Below, piece by piece: positions 27,701-35,865 of a DNA stretch of 64,000 bases (its first letter is position 1; every line of letters starts with the position of its first letter). The translations under genes and the position numbers were made by a program. This stretch comes from Limnomonas spitsbergensis. Its lineage: Eukaryota; Chlorophyta; Chlorophyceae; Chlamydomonadales. The notes beneath the pieces were generated by a model. That model was not told the DNA's origin and did not search any database. It saw only the letters and a list, made by a program, of their open reading frames with translations. Location: contig JAYJMM010000111.1 in NCBI GenBank assembly GCA_037349105.1, positions 3,545,001-3,609,000 on the forward strand, written 5' to 3'.

Positions 27701-30700
27701 TAACAGCAAATATTATGACGCGTTCAAAGGGTTCGTCAGGCTGCTGTGCATCCGCATGATATTTTGTTTCTGTTACAGCCCATCAGGCGAGAAGAAGGCA
27801 CAGAAGACTACTCCCTGTCAACCGCTTCAGGAACCAACAAAACAAATGACAAAACAACTGTCCCAGGCCCCACCTTTAAAGCCTTGGCATCCGAGACGGC
27901 TGCAGCCGGATAGGATGCAGCCTGGTCACCATGGCTGGTGGTCGGTCGTGCCTTGGCTCTAGAGCCAGAGCCACATTCAGCTGATGCTGCTACCGCGGTT
28001 GCCGCTGAGCTGCTGACCACCAGCATAGCAGTGCTGGACCTCCGGCTGCTGCCGCTCCCTGAGGGCTGAGCTGCGCAGGCAGGCGTGGCCGGTGGGCGCG
28101 GGGCAAGTTTGCAGAAGTCGTGAGCGTACCCGTCGTCTGCCATAGCCATGTTCTCTAAGTTAGAAGCCGCTGCGTGCCCTTGGGAGCTGGAGACAATGTC
28201 AGGGACGCCGCTACGCCCAGATCCCGATCCTGTGGCGCGCCGGACCGTCCGAATCGGCAGCTGTGGGCCCTCGGATGGATGGGCCTGCTGCGCCTGCGCT
28301 GCTGCCGCCGCGGCAGCGGCAGCGTCGTGGACGCTGACAGAGCTAACCTCCTTGAAATCTGCTGAGCGTGGCGAATGTGCGGCGGGGACACCCCTGATGC
28401 TGGTGCAATTCCTCATCGCGAGCATCGAACGCGTCACACCGCCGCCGATGCTGCCACTCCCTATGCCGCCTATGCTGCGACCACCGCCTATACTGCCGCC
28501 ACCGCCGATGGCACCGCTGCTGGAGGGCTGAAGATAGAGCTTGCGGGGCAGCTCTTGCAAGCCGGTGGCCCCCGGAAAGCGAGGGCTGGCCGGGGACTGT
28601 GCGACCAGGACCAGAGGATGTCGCCCACGGCCGGGGCGGGTCTTCAAATCCACAGACCCGACACGGCTCAGCGTCGAGGATCCCCGCTCCAACGAGGGAG
28701 AATCGGCAGTGGCGCCAGAGCCAGGCGAGAACTCCCGTGACCATGACCGTACCAATGCGTTACCACCGGGGGAGGGAAGAACCGTGGCCCCGCCCGATGC
28801 AGTGTGCAGTACATACTGCGGTACGGACTGCGGTCCAGAATGCGGGATGGATTGCAGCCTGAGGTCTCCCTTGATTGGCAGGATGGCACAGGTGTCTAAG
28901 CTGGCAGAGGCCTCAGACGCGGCCACATTACGCTGCTGCTGCTGCTGAAATTGCTGCTGTGGTGATGGGGAAGCGGAGCCATCTATGCCCCCGATCGATG
29001 ACGAGGGTGAGTTTGAGTGTCGGCGGATGGGCAGATGGACCTGCCGGCTGCTGAGGTGGACCGTCCAGTCTGCCAGCAGCGGCGGCTGAGGGGACCTGAA
29101 GGCATCGAGGCTGCCCGGGGAGGCCGTGGCCCAGGCGCTGCCGTGTGAGCCGACTGACGACGCAGAGGCGGGGCTTCCGGGAGGTTGCAGCGGGGAGGGG
29201 AGCGGGGACTGGAACTTGCGGTGATGTGCTGACGGTGACGGACAGCTGGGGAGCGCTCCGGGACCAACCGTGTCGCGGAAGGTAAGCTTTGGGGCTGCTG
29301 GGGTGGCTGTTGGTGCTGTTTCCGCACGATGGAGCGGGGATGACGTCGGTGACAGGAGAGGGGAAGCCGCCGCTTGCATCGCCATTGGCAATCCCAGCGA
29401 AGGCGGAACTGAGAAGCGAGAGGCCGTCGATGGTGCATCAGCCCAGTGGATCGAGGACGATGGCGGCGGCGAGGACGTTGCTGCCTGCGTTGCCGGTACG
29501 GAAGACATCGGGGATGGCGGTACAGAGAAGCGGGAGGCCGTCGGAGCCTGGCGCTGCTTTCTAATCAGGAGTTGCGGCTCACGCTGCGCCAGCCGGGGCT
29601 GAGGCGGGAAGAACGAGGTCGAGGGGCTGCCGCCGCCGTCCAGATCTGGTTCGGGGCTGGCGGCGGCGACGGCGGCGACAGCGGCGTCGCCATTACCTTG
29701 AGACAGATCCCGCATCATGGCCAGGGCGCGATCGATGAAAGAGCTGGAGCACGGTAATGCCGGAGTCGCTGCTGCACCGGGTCTGAGCTGTGGGCGCTGC
29801 GGCCTTGGGGCGCTGGCTGAGGAGGGGGGGGGTGCGGATGGTTCTGCCAAAGCTTCGATGGAGCTGGACCGTCGGACCTGCATGAGGCAGCATCCATTGC
29901 TTATTCAGTTATTGTAGTGTACAGTAGACCAGCCTTGGCAGGCCACTGGGCAGCCACCACTAGGTCAGTGGGGACCAAACCTTGACTGGCCTACGGCCGG
30001 GTGCCCAAGCAGCAGGGCTTCCTGCACCAGGGCCCTTGGCAATGCACTGTGATCTGGCTGAATAACATATGAAGCCCGCAAGCAACGAAGCTGCAGCAGG
30101 GGATCCTCACTTTAAGGACAGAAGGAGGATCAGAACCTACTAGCTGTCATGACACAGCGTCATGCCGTCATCCAAGGCAGCAAACCGTTCAAAAGGGCCA
30201 GGCAGTACAAATCTGTAGTACAGGGTGGGGTGGAGCAAACTGGAAAACAAAGGCCGGAAGGTTTGCCTAAAATTGAGTACCTTCCGCTTGCTGCTAGCAC
30301 CTTCCTGGCAACATGATCAGTGAGGCTGAGGATGCTTGTTGCCTTGAAGCGGTATATTGCTTAACCTCACCCCCCAAACTTTAACCCTGGCCTCACCTAC
30401 TGCTTATTATAAATCACCAGTCGTACGTGCCATGCTGAGAGATCTGCCGCTGCTGCCGTGCCACCGCCGCATATAATTGGGGGGGCGCACATGAGGCAAC
30501 TCGGCGCCTACCTTTCTAGTCAGCCAAACCCTGAACCCCACCCCTTACCTACCTGGCTTGGATGCCACATGAGGGAACTGCTGCTGCCGCTGCTGCTACT
30601 CTCGCTGTTCTGCCCGAGGGGAGGAGGGCAGGGGGAACCAGGGCCCGCAGCTTCAAATGAGGCTAAACCCTAAAGTATTTGCCCTGCCCCTCATCAGACC

Positions 30701-31471
30701 TCAATTGACGCGGGTGCCATGGTGAGGCATCTGCTGCTGCTGGTGCCATGCTGACCGATGGGGAACACAGGGTCTCTAGGCAGCTCAACCTGCACCCTAA
30801 ACCCTGCACTCTAAACCCTGCCCCTCATCACACCTCACCTGGCGCGGGTGCCATTGGAGAGGATCCGCGTCGGTGGCAACCGCCGTGCTGTCCGGAGGGG
30901 TGCCCCCTGTGCTGCCCCAGGGGCGTGCGTACGACCCGTACGTTGGAGAGCTGGTCCCACTGGCAGCGGCACTGGCAGGCCCGCTGGGGGAAGCGCTGGC
31001 AGGCCAGCCGGCAGGCCCACTACCGGGAGAGTGAGAAGATCCTGTGAGGATCTTGGGGAGGGTTCTAACCGTGGGGAGCGCTGGGGACAGAGGCTGACGC
31101 GGAGGCACATAGTAGGGCAGATGCTGATGTGGCGTCGGTTGTTGCAGCAGAATAGCTGCCGCTGCTGTTGCGGCTGCGGCGTCTGTGTTGCTATTGCTCC
31201 TGCCCCATGCAACAGAGCCCGGTGCGACATGAGCTGCATTGTTGAAGGGCGATGTGTAGATGCATGGCGAAGGGTGGCTGGCAGCAGCCGCAGCCACGAA
31301 GGTGCTTGATAACGAGGTGAAGGAGATCTCCGAGGCCTCAGCCGTGTCCACGGCTACAGCGGTAGGGGCTGCCTCCTCCAAACCCTCCTCGAGGACGAAC
31401 ATTTGCATGCATTCTTCGACCAACGTCGTCCCCGTGACGCACATCGGAGCTGATGATGAAAAAAGCGGCAT
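3575..31471 (-). CDS. Giant 17-exon gene, low-complexity Ala/Ser/Pro-rich protein
   Basis: I do not recognise this protein. Exons (high to low): 31471-30839, 29877-27874, 27234-27125, 24029-23813, 23394-21037, 20345-20226, 19763-19599, 18949-18633, 14381-13895, 12916-12187, 11940-11897, 11536-11460, 10267-7870, 6794-6654, 6026-5971, 5352-5023, 3977-3575. Every junction has an AG acceptor and a GT donor (one GC donor, GCAAGT). Phases run 0,0,2,0,0,0,0,2,0,1,0,2,0,0,2,2 and always match, giving about 3,529 residues and a final TAG. The proposed ATG has an in-frame TAG 27 nt upstream. The protein is rich in Ala, Ser, Pro and Gln, with acidic runs and RRS-type basic patches, and shows no catalytic domain. 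It is probably a disordered scaffold or regulatory protein (inference). The weakest points are the acceptors at 23,394 and 6,794, the donors at 12,187 and 5,023, and the 4.2-kb intron from 18,632 to 14,382, which could hide an exon. It could also be two adjacent genes. Confidence 0.7.
4021..4160 (+). repeat. Dispersed SINE-like repeat, copy 1
   Basis: The copy begins CAGCTACATGTCAGCTACAC and continues through GGCCAGCCATGCTCTGCTTT, then AGTCCAGGTTAGGTCCCAAT. The same start and body occur at about 36,105-36,215. Shorter or reversed copies lie at 7,258-7,390, 29,928-30,015 and 36,785-36,865. Confidence 0.55.
6390..6660. repeat. 36-bp minisatellite carrying splice-donor copies
   Basis: The units contain TTTAGGGTTTAGGCTCGGCT followed by CACCTC. 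Three unit types form a block of about 110 bp that is repeated twice. On the minus strand most units contain AGGTGAGCC, identical to the real donor of exon 14 at 6,654, which is the edge of the array. Confidence 0.8.
6890..7150. repeat. 14-bp minisatellite
   Basis: About 17 near-identical copies of GGGTTCAGTGCTCA, degenerating at both ends. The array lies just upstream (in gene orientation) of the acceptor of exon 14. Confidence 0.85.
7258..7390 (-). repeat. Dispersed SINE-like repeat, copy 2 (inverted)
   Basis: It contains GGCCCAATTAGGACCAAACC and CTGGTGACCAAAGCAGCAAG, the reverse complement of the body of copy 1. It lies inside an intron of the giant gene. Confidence 0.45.
7495..7665. repeat. 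About 27-30-bp degenerate repeat
   Basis: Related units around TATTGGCGAAACGGATG or TGTTGGCCAAACGGATG recur about five times. They lie within the intron between exons 13 and 14. Confidence 0.6.
7870..10267 (-). CDS. Giant gene exon 13 (799 codons) with ITLxQLRE motif
   Basis: The acceptor is CCTGCATCTTGCAG, phase 2. The N-terminal part repeats short blocks such as SNGG and LYSEST/VYSTA. The motif TQYITLKQLREQMAVERE lies at about 9,485-9,540 and matches the one in exon 5. Most of the exon is Ala/Pro/Ser-rich, with two long Ala tracts, then a basic Ser patch (LVRRSRSMTLE), a Gly run and the end GLAKSQLLQQ before GTGGGG (phase 0). The plus strand is also open for 247 codons here, but that frame lacks splice support. 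Confidence 0.68.
10268..10720. repeat. 33-bp minisatellite abutting a splice acceptor
   Basis: About 13 copies of a 33-bp unit that starts GGATTTGGGGAGTAGATCTA. The array begins at the base next to the exon 13 acceptor, and the acceptor tract (AAATCCTGCATCTTGCAG on the minus strand) is a variant of the unit (AAATCCTGCACTTGAC). Because 33 is a multiple of three, it creates a spurious 11-residue repeat frame. Degenerate units continue to about 11,000. Confidence 0.85.
11195..11390. repeat. About 33-bp CAGTTCAAAA-type repeat
   Basis: Six or so degenerate units of the form TTCAAAACTCCTTTCAGATT with CCAGTT. They lie inside the same intron as the 33-bp array, near exon 12. Confidence 0.6.
11460..12916 (-). 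CDS. Giant gene exons 10-12
   Basis: Exon 10 (12916-12187) starts VNAAADVAAPTDV and is Ala/Pro/Ser-rich, with NEYTLWAKRSAA and GIYSSFVTERELA. Its donor, GTCCGT, is weak. Exon 11 (11940-11897) gives only 14 codons, starting CCGLSYSSSSC, before a consensus GTAAGA donor. Exon 12 (11536-11460) encodes ARESWVAAEEDVTTVQAML and ends at GCAAG before GTATGT. Phases run 0 in, then 1, 0 and 2 out, so the two small exons are exactly what is needed to join exon 10 to exon 13. Confidence 0.58.
13440..13860. repeat. CTGCAGTGCAGTACAG-type repeats
   Basis: A degenerate array built from TGCAGTGCAGTACAG and CACTGCCCTACTGCTCCTG. It lies in the intron next to the exon 9 donor at 13,895. Confidence 0.65.
13895..14381 (-). 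CDS. Giant gene exon 9
   Basis: The acceptor CCGCCTCTCGCAG is phase 2. The exon reads TPTMIDPAPMPTRLLPDD and then GEGVWKRMARILACMQ, the most globular-looking stretch of the gene, followed by Pro/Ala/Ser-rich sequence. It ends GDEHDSWQ at CAG before GTACAC, phase 0. No family is recognised. Confidence 0.62.
14382..18632. other. Largest intron of the giant gene, mostly unique sequence
   Basis: This is the proposed phase-2 intron between exons 8 and 9. Apart from the degenerate array at 18,190-18,540 I find no convincing repeat or gene. Two weak exon candidates exist, at about 18,000-18,044 (starting QVVVAGESIERAMEV) and about 17,110-17,256, but neither fits the phase. A missed exon is possible. 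Confidence 0.4.
18190..18540. repeat. Degenerate AAGCTGTACATCAGC repeat
   Basis: Fifteen or more diverged short units such as GGCATCAAGCTG, TGTACATCAGC and GGATCAAGC. They lie just downstream of the exon 8 donor. Confidence 0.6.
18633..20345 (-). CDS. Giant gene exons 6-8 (three small exons)
   Basis: Exon 6 (20345-20226, 40 codons) starts NTYGSSEYPASP and has an acidic run, HDEDEDEREEEQAR. Exon 7 (19763-19599, 55 codons) starts AHLHCLSSASSSFSGRR and ends KTRYSESS at a consensus donor (TCG before GTAAGA). Exon 8 (18949-18633) starts ALGCDFSPPHRSILGDEMSE and contains DRHLHSSLDLNPVPGG. Donors are GTGAGA, GTAAGA and GTGAGA. Acceptors are CACTCACAG, TTTTTACTGCAG and TGCTTGCTCAG. The first two introns are phase 0 and the last is phase 2. 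The introns between them are filled with tandem repeats. Confidence 0.68.
19030..19135. repeat. About 31-bp repeat, 3-4 copies
   Basis: Units contain GGCACAAAGGTGCATGGGAC followed by ATGGCC or ATGGTC. They lie close to the exon 8 acceptor, in the intron between exons 7 and 8. Confidence 0.75.
19805..20110. repeat. About 60-bp repeat, 5 copies
   Basis: Units share GAGGGTTGAGGGCTCACAAG or a variant, GTGGGTGCCC, and CCTAGA(G)GA(A)CA. They fill most of the intron between exons 6 and 7. Confidence 0.7.
20640..20980. repeat. 20-bp minisatellite
   Basis: About 17 copies of ACACTAGGATCAACAGGGTT, with variant units (GCATCAGCAGTGTC) arranged in a regular pattern. The array starts about 50 bp past the exon 5 donor, inside the intron. 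Confidence 0.88.
21037..23394 (-). CDS. Giant gene exon 5 with internal 30-residue repeats
   Basis: The exon is 786 codons. It contains five or six imperfect repeats of about 30 residues centred on AEAEKLSAGAQLLP (about 22,370-22,780), an Ala run, a His/Ala-rich segment, and the motif TQFITLSQLRERLAAER (about 21,800-21,856). That motif recurs in exon 13. Gln/His tracts and a possible coiled coil (TQRRLQTVEARRLAVQAAA) follow. The donor GGGCTG before GTGAGT is phase 0 and strong. The acceptor (CACCTCTCAAG) is only moderately convincing, and the reading frame stays open a further 29 codons upstream. Confidence 0.68.
23813..24029 (-). CDS. Giant gene exon 4, Ala/Gln/Ser-rich
   Basis: The acceptor is pyrimidine-rich (TTCCTCGTTACTGAACAG) and phase 2. 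The exon reads CFAASSEEGFGRLG, then Gln-rich and Ser/Ala-rich sequence, ending AALSAASAMQ. The donor is a consensus GC-type site, CAG before GCAAGT, phase 0. Without that splice, translation would stop five codons later. A longer exon starting at 24,151 would add a hydrophobic stretch and is also possible. Confidence 0.5.
27125..27234 (-). CDS. Giant gene exon 3, Gln/Ser-rich
   Basis: The exon encodes about 36 residues starting DPSHQQPQLTQHQTR and ending SSSFFRRIF. The acceptor GTGTGGCTGCAG and the donor TTTCA before GTGAGC flank it. It enters in phase 0 and leaves in phase 2, which matches the phase-2 acceptor at 24,029. The composition fits its neighbours. The opposite strand is also open here, so the assignment rests on the splice sites and phase. 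Confidence 0.5.
27874..29877 (-). CDS. Giant gene exon 2 (668 codons)
   Basis: The acceptor is CTGCCTCATGCAG and the donor AAAG before GTGGGG, both phase 0. Visible features are a basic/Ser patch at the start (VRRSSSIEAL), a possible amphipathic helix FIDRALAMMRDLSQ, two copies of TASRFSVPPS about 40 residues apart, a Gln tract (QQQFQQQQQ), a Gly/Ser/Ile repeat (GGGSIGGGRSIGGIGSG) and an Ala run. The composition suggests intrinsic disorder with many potential phosphosites. No enzymatic domain is visible. Confidence 0.7.
29928..30015 (-). repeat. Dispersed SINE-like repeat, copy 3 (inverted, partial)
   Basis: It contains GGGGACCAAACCTTGACTGG and CCCAAGCAGCAGGGCTT, aligning with copy 2. It lies in the first intron of the giant gene. 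Confidence 0.4.
30430..30855. repeat. Tandem duplications of the exon 1 splice junction
   Basis: Three related blocks end in a GGATGCCACATG, GGGTGCCATGG or GGGTGCCATTGG element. Each is preceded by an ACCTACCTGG, ACCTCAATTGACGC or ACCTCACCTGGCGC element. The last one is the real exon 1 3' end plus donor (minus strand GCCAG before GTGAGG). Unit spacing is about 115-135 bp. Confidence 0.55.
30839..31471 (-). CDS. Giant gene exon 1 (N-terminus)
   Basis: This exon encodes residues 1-211. It begins MPLFSSSAPMCV, has a short acidic segment (LEEGLEEAAP) and then Ala runs and Pro/Ser-rich sequence with PYYVPPRQPLSPALP. The exon is exactly 211 codons and ends CGCCAG before GTGAGG, so the intron is phase 0. 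The next exon continues in frame with VRRSSSIEAL. The ATG choice rests on the upstream in-frame stop. A weak AG at that stop leaves room for an earlier exon. Confidence 0.65.
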
Positions 31472-32651
31472 GCACCGGTTCGGGACGATAAAATTCTAAC
31501 AGGTTCAATTTATTAGGGAGGCTGTGTCGTCTTGTTCTCTTTCCTTCTCTCTCTCCACCTCTAAAATACGGGTTTTGACTATTGAGGCAGTGCAGCACCT
31601 TTTTTGCTTGGCTCTTGCTGCTTCCGCTGACGCTGTAGGTTGCTGCATAAATCAGTGAGGCCGATGCTGTGTGCACGTGCAAAGGCGAGGCGTCAAGGCG
31701 TCTCGCTTGCAAACGTCGTCCAGCACATTAAATTTATCTCAAATTTGCAATCAATGCCGTCTACCGCTACCGGTATGAGAAGCGAATTGGTGAGTGAACG
31801 GTGCGCGAGGACGCGATAAGTTTAGTGTGCATGCTGCCAGTCTGCTACCACTATTCAGGTAGGATATTGATTGTTTCGCAAGCTTAGTATCAACTATGCC
31901 CGACGGCAGTATGCGGCATTGGTTCGTGTACGACTTTGCATTCGTTGGATATGACACTTACAATGCCAGCCAGGATGCCAGCTGGCAATCGCTCACGTTT
32001 TTTTGTATGGTGTGGATAGAGCGTTATCGCCCCAAGGGGCAGGCTAACAAGAAGCAGTTACCCTCCCATCATACAGCATCATACGTACGGTCCTACGGAC
32101 ATACCGGAGTGTTTATTGATAAAGCTGTGTCACCCAGCTGTGTCAACCAGGAATTTTTGATGCTTCAAGTGTGCATCCTCCAGGCGCATGAAAAGGTGGT
32201 CGGGACAACGTAACAAATGTTTACGTCAACATGTCAGCTGGTATCCAACGTTATGACAATATCCGTACTTTTAGAGTCCAGGCTTCTTGTCACGGCTCAC
32301 GACGTACGAGTGTATGACTTGAGCACGTATTACATGCTTGCCGTTATTTGTTCTGTTTCCCGGACTCTCGGATTGGAGTGTTCACACCTCTACGAACTGG
32401 CTGATTCTGCTATGGGCACCTATGGCAGATTTCATTTTGCAAAGGCAAAATAATCTATGTTGTCACTTCTGCACTTTTCCATCCCTTCCAGCCCTTCAGA
32501 GCAGTCACAGCTGACGTGGGTGTAGGAAGTGGCTGATTTATCCAGATCATTCGTAATAATGTAGCGGGACTGAAGGCTAGCGTGAGCGTGCCTGCGTGCT
32601 GAACGGCAAGGATGTCGTGATACTTAGCAGCGATTCAGAAGGAGCATGTAA
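31472..32651. other. 5' flank of the giant gene, no gene recognised
   Basis: Small frames at 31,896-32,213 and 32,217-32,453 (plus) have random-looking composition. The region upstream of the ATG at 31,471 should hold the promoter of the giant gene, but I see no element I can name. One TACCGGTA palindrome lies near 31,770. Confidence 0.4.
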
Positions 32652-33236
32652 ATGTATGTGAAGGCAGATTTGAAGACGGTGGTGTCACCAGCAGCATTAG
32701 CAGCAGCAACAGCAGGAACACCACCGATGGTAGAAGCCGGACAATCTAACGGAGGCAGCGTCAACGACAACAACAACACAGAGCGGCAGGCAGCAGCCCC
32801 GGCGGTTGCAACCTCGTGCGGCGGTGGCACCAGCATGAGTGCCAACGGCATTGTGCCCCTAGCCATGCAGGACAGCAGGGATCCCAGCTCAGTGCTATCT
32901 GGCCTGCCTGAGGGCGGGTTAAAGAAGGATGTGCAACAGTGCATCTTTTGTCTATGAGACAGTGCACAAGCTCATGGGTATTACTATTCATGTCGGTAGC
33001 GCCTTTAACACCGTAGCGTCGGTAAGCCAGCCCACAACGGCAAGCTAATGCGGAAGATCAAGTTCCACGTTGACAATCACAGCAAGGCCGAGGGCATAGT
33101 GTACGAGAGGACTGAGGTGGCAGGCAAGGGTGGAACCATATGTCCAACAGCGCAAAAAAAGGGAAAAGATGGTCGAGGGCAATCCAGTGGAGCTGATGGC
33201 AGCGGCGTAGCATCAGTCAAACAGCGAAATAGTTAG
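32652..33236 (+). pseudogene. Frameshifted coding remnant, unknown product
   Basis: Three coding-like blocks follow each other in different frames. Block 1 starts MYVKADLKTVV and ends KKDVQQCIFC. Block 2 reads YETVHKLMGITIHVGSAFNT one base out of frame. Block 3 reads NGKLMRKIKFHVDNHSKAEG, then VYERTEVAGKGG, and ends VKQRNS then TAG. Codon third positions look protein-like in all three blocks. No adequate splice sites explain the frame changes, so two small indels are the simplest account: a pseudogene, a transposon remnant, or assembly error. The family is not recognised. It lies between the 3' end of the Barentsz gene and the 5' end of the giant gene, on the opposite strand to both. Confidence 0.45.
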
Positions 33237-33785
33237 CCAGCAGCACTGGCCTGTATGACATCGCCTGAAAGCCTGGTATCCCTTAACATGAAAACGAAAG
33301 CCCAGCCTCCATAAGACAAAACCCGTAAGCCCGGCTTCCACGACTGGGGGTGGTGATTCACTGCCAAGGTAGTGGCCGGGCAATCAGAGAGGCTGTGTCC
33401 GCTGGTTACATAAGGGGGGCAATGGCAAGGACTTGGCCCATGCCACACTATTTCCTCAACCCACACACCCGTGCAGGACGTAGTAAGATACCTCTCCTTG
33501 CTGAACCTGCTCCCCGCTAGTTCCATCCACCAGCAACCTCCATCGGTTGGAAGTTCACCAGCGCTGCTAGCACTCCAATGAACCAGTCCAGACATGCCCA
33601 TCTCCTTGACAGGCTTCAGTGCACACGCCACTGAACTGCTGATCAGCAGAGTAGTCCACATCCTCCTGCATGTCTGCTCCAGGCATGCCCAAGTTGCATG
33701 GCAGCCTCAGTACCTGCGGCATGCCCCTGTACTGCTGCCTTGCAGCGAGGCCAAAGTGCACGTGAAGGTAAACACTGGGCATGCC
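33237..33785. other. 3' flank of the Barentsz-like gene
   Basis: After the TAG at 33,786-33,788 the same frame continues with a diverged repeat of the last exon (QQYRGMPQV echoing QQYGGMPHA). On the minus strand a TGTAA lies at about 33,404-33,408. TGTAA is the usual polyadenylation signal of volvocalean algae, so the 3' untranslated region may be about 380 nt long (inference). Confidence 0.4.
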
Positions 33786-35865
33786 CTAATTGTACATCGG
33801 CGTTGGCGCATGTGGCATGCCCCCATACTGCTGCCCAGAGGCAGGGCCCATATGGTCTTGGAGGTATGCGTGCATGTTGGACCAGGCCTGCTGTGGGTGC
33901 ACTCCTGCCTCCATAGCCTGCCGAATTCCACCCTGCAGACACGCGACAGTTGCAAACGTTTAAATACAAATTGAAAAATGTTGTCTCAAAAGCTGTGCGC
34001 CGGCTCCTGCCCCCATCGCCTTCCAAATCCCAACATGCAACAGAGGCGGCAAAGCAAGCAGACAGGCGGCAGTGGCAGATGTTCAAACTGTGAGTCATAG
34101 AAACATATCAAAAGCTCGGGATTCAAAAGTGAGGGGTGTGCAGGCCTTACCTTGGAGGGTAGCACTACCCTGGAGAGAAGAACATGGCCATGTCTAGAAA
34201 CAAAGATACTAAATCTTGCAAATCTCGCCAAACCTGCAAGCAGAAGCCAGACCAGCCTTGACTGCATTCAGTGTCAGCCAGACATGCTCCATGCCATCCG
34301 ATGCCGCTCTTTTCTCTCACCTGCATCCACGCTATCACAGTAGGGTCGCCGATTGCATATTGCTGTGCCGCCAGCTGCGCCATGCCCACCACCAACGGCT
34401 CACCCAGGCCCAGAGCCGCGAACGAGGGGGGGAAAAGCGGAGGCGGAGGACGGGCAAAGCTGGGCGCTGCACCAAGGGACAGCAGCGGCGACCCTGCCTG
34501 CTGCGGCTGCGTTGTTCCGCTCCTCCACTCCCCGACAGGACCAACAGCAGCTGCTGCCGGCTGGGGAGGCCGCGGCGGAGGCGGAGGCAGAGGCGCGTAA
34601 GACCTAGCAGCGGCGCTGAGATGGTTGCTACCACCATACGCCGCAGCTGCCGCCGAAGCTGCGCCGTGCGTCTTCCCCGCAGCAGCTCCGGCCACCCCGC
34701 TCGGCCCCACCACAAAAGCCTGCTTGCCTCGGAACGGCCCGTTGCTTGCGGAGGAAGAGCCGCTGCGAGATGCCGGCGGCACATACTCCTTGGCACTGGC
34801 TGACAGCACTGCCCCTGCGTGTCCACCCTGCTGATGTTGTCGCTGCTGTTGCGGGACAGCTGAAGGCCTGCCGCTCAGCTCTGTGTTTTGCCGGGGTCCT
34901 CCCCTGGCCTCCAGCTTCTGTTGTTGCTGCCGGTTGCTGTCCATGGCTTGCTGCTTTTGCTCCTTCTCCTGCATGAGCTGCTGCTGCCAGTTGCCTGGGC
35001 TCACAGGAGGGAGGTCAGGCTGACGGGAGAAGGACTCGGCCATGCCACCATCCATCCTGAAAAGAGGAGGGTAGCAGGGAGGGGCCATGGTTAGGGACAA
35101 GGGTGTTGGGTCGAAGGGAGAAAGACTGAACAGCATTTTCTTTTAGTTTGCAACAAACCACATTTGACTGCCTGCCGGGCGGCCAACACAGGACGGATGG
35201 GGAACTAACTATTACCACCGTGAGGCCTAAGCAACAGAGCTGCTTGCCAAAGGCAAGATTGTAGCTCAACTGTGCCTGAAGGATCCGCAAAATGAACACA
35301 TCCCTCATGTGATAGCGCAGCAGCTTCATACACGCAGCAGGAAGGGATGGAGGTCGAATTTGTGTAACAATGTACCAATCTTGGTATGGTCCTTGTGGGG
35401 GTGTTTAATGAGCATGTCTGTCAAAGAGGCACATGGGGGAGGGATACCAGCCGTCTCACACCTGCTGCCTGCGCCTCCAGCCCTCACAGCGCTCCCAATT
35501 CCCAGCTCTACGCTGTCTACCCGAGGTGGCCTGGGAAATTCCCCGCTGATGCGGCTGCCGCCCATCCCACGGCCGCGTCCACCACTGTATGGCTCCGCCT
35601 GTCTGCCCGCTCCGGCGGACCCCACGCCGGAGCGGCCACCGCCCACGCCCCAACCGTCCACAGCCTCCCCTCCGCGTGAGAAAAACGGCGTGTCCCGCGT
35701 CTGCGGCGCTGGTTCCTGCCGGCGGCCCTCAAGCCCCGTAGCCTCACGGCTGCCTGTGTCCCTGGCTGCATCATGAGTGTTGCCGTCGTGGCCAGACCTT
35801 TCGCTGAAGCCGCCCCTGCCTTGTCCCCGCCCTCGTCCCCGCACACCTGCGCTGCTGCTCAATCT
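33786..35865 (-). CDS. Barentsz-like gene, RGG and C-terminal exons 5-7
   Basis: Exon 5 (35865-35462) starts RLSSSAGVRGRGRGQGRGG and has a second Gly/Arg box, GGRGRGMGGSR, typical of RNA-binding tails. Exon 6 (35056-34321) starts MDGGMAESFSRQPDL, has a Gln/Lys-rich helix (NWQQQLMQEKEQKQQ), the PAM2-like LSASAKEYVPPA at about 34,775-34,808, a Pro run, and GEPLVVGMAQLAAQQYAIGD. Exon 7 (33932-33786) starts GGIRQAMEAGVHPQQAW and ends YGGMPHAPTPMYN then TAG. The acceptor CCCTCCTCTTTTCAG of exon 6 is excellent. Confidence 0.78.

Noticed and set aside
31896..32453. Two plus-strand frames of 105 and 78 codons
   Set aside because: Composition is random-like and nothing supports start or splicing.
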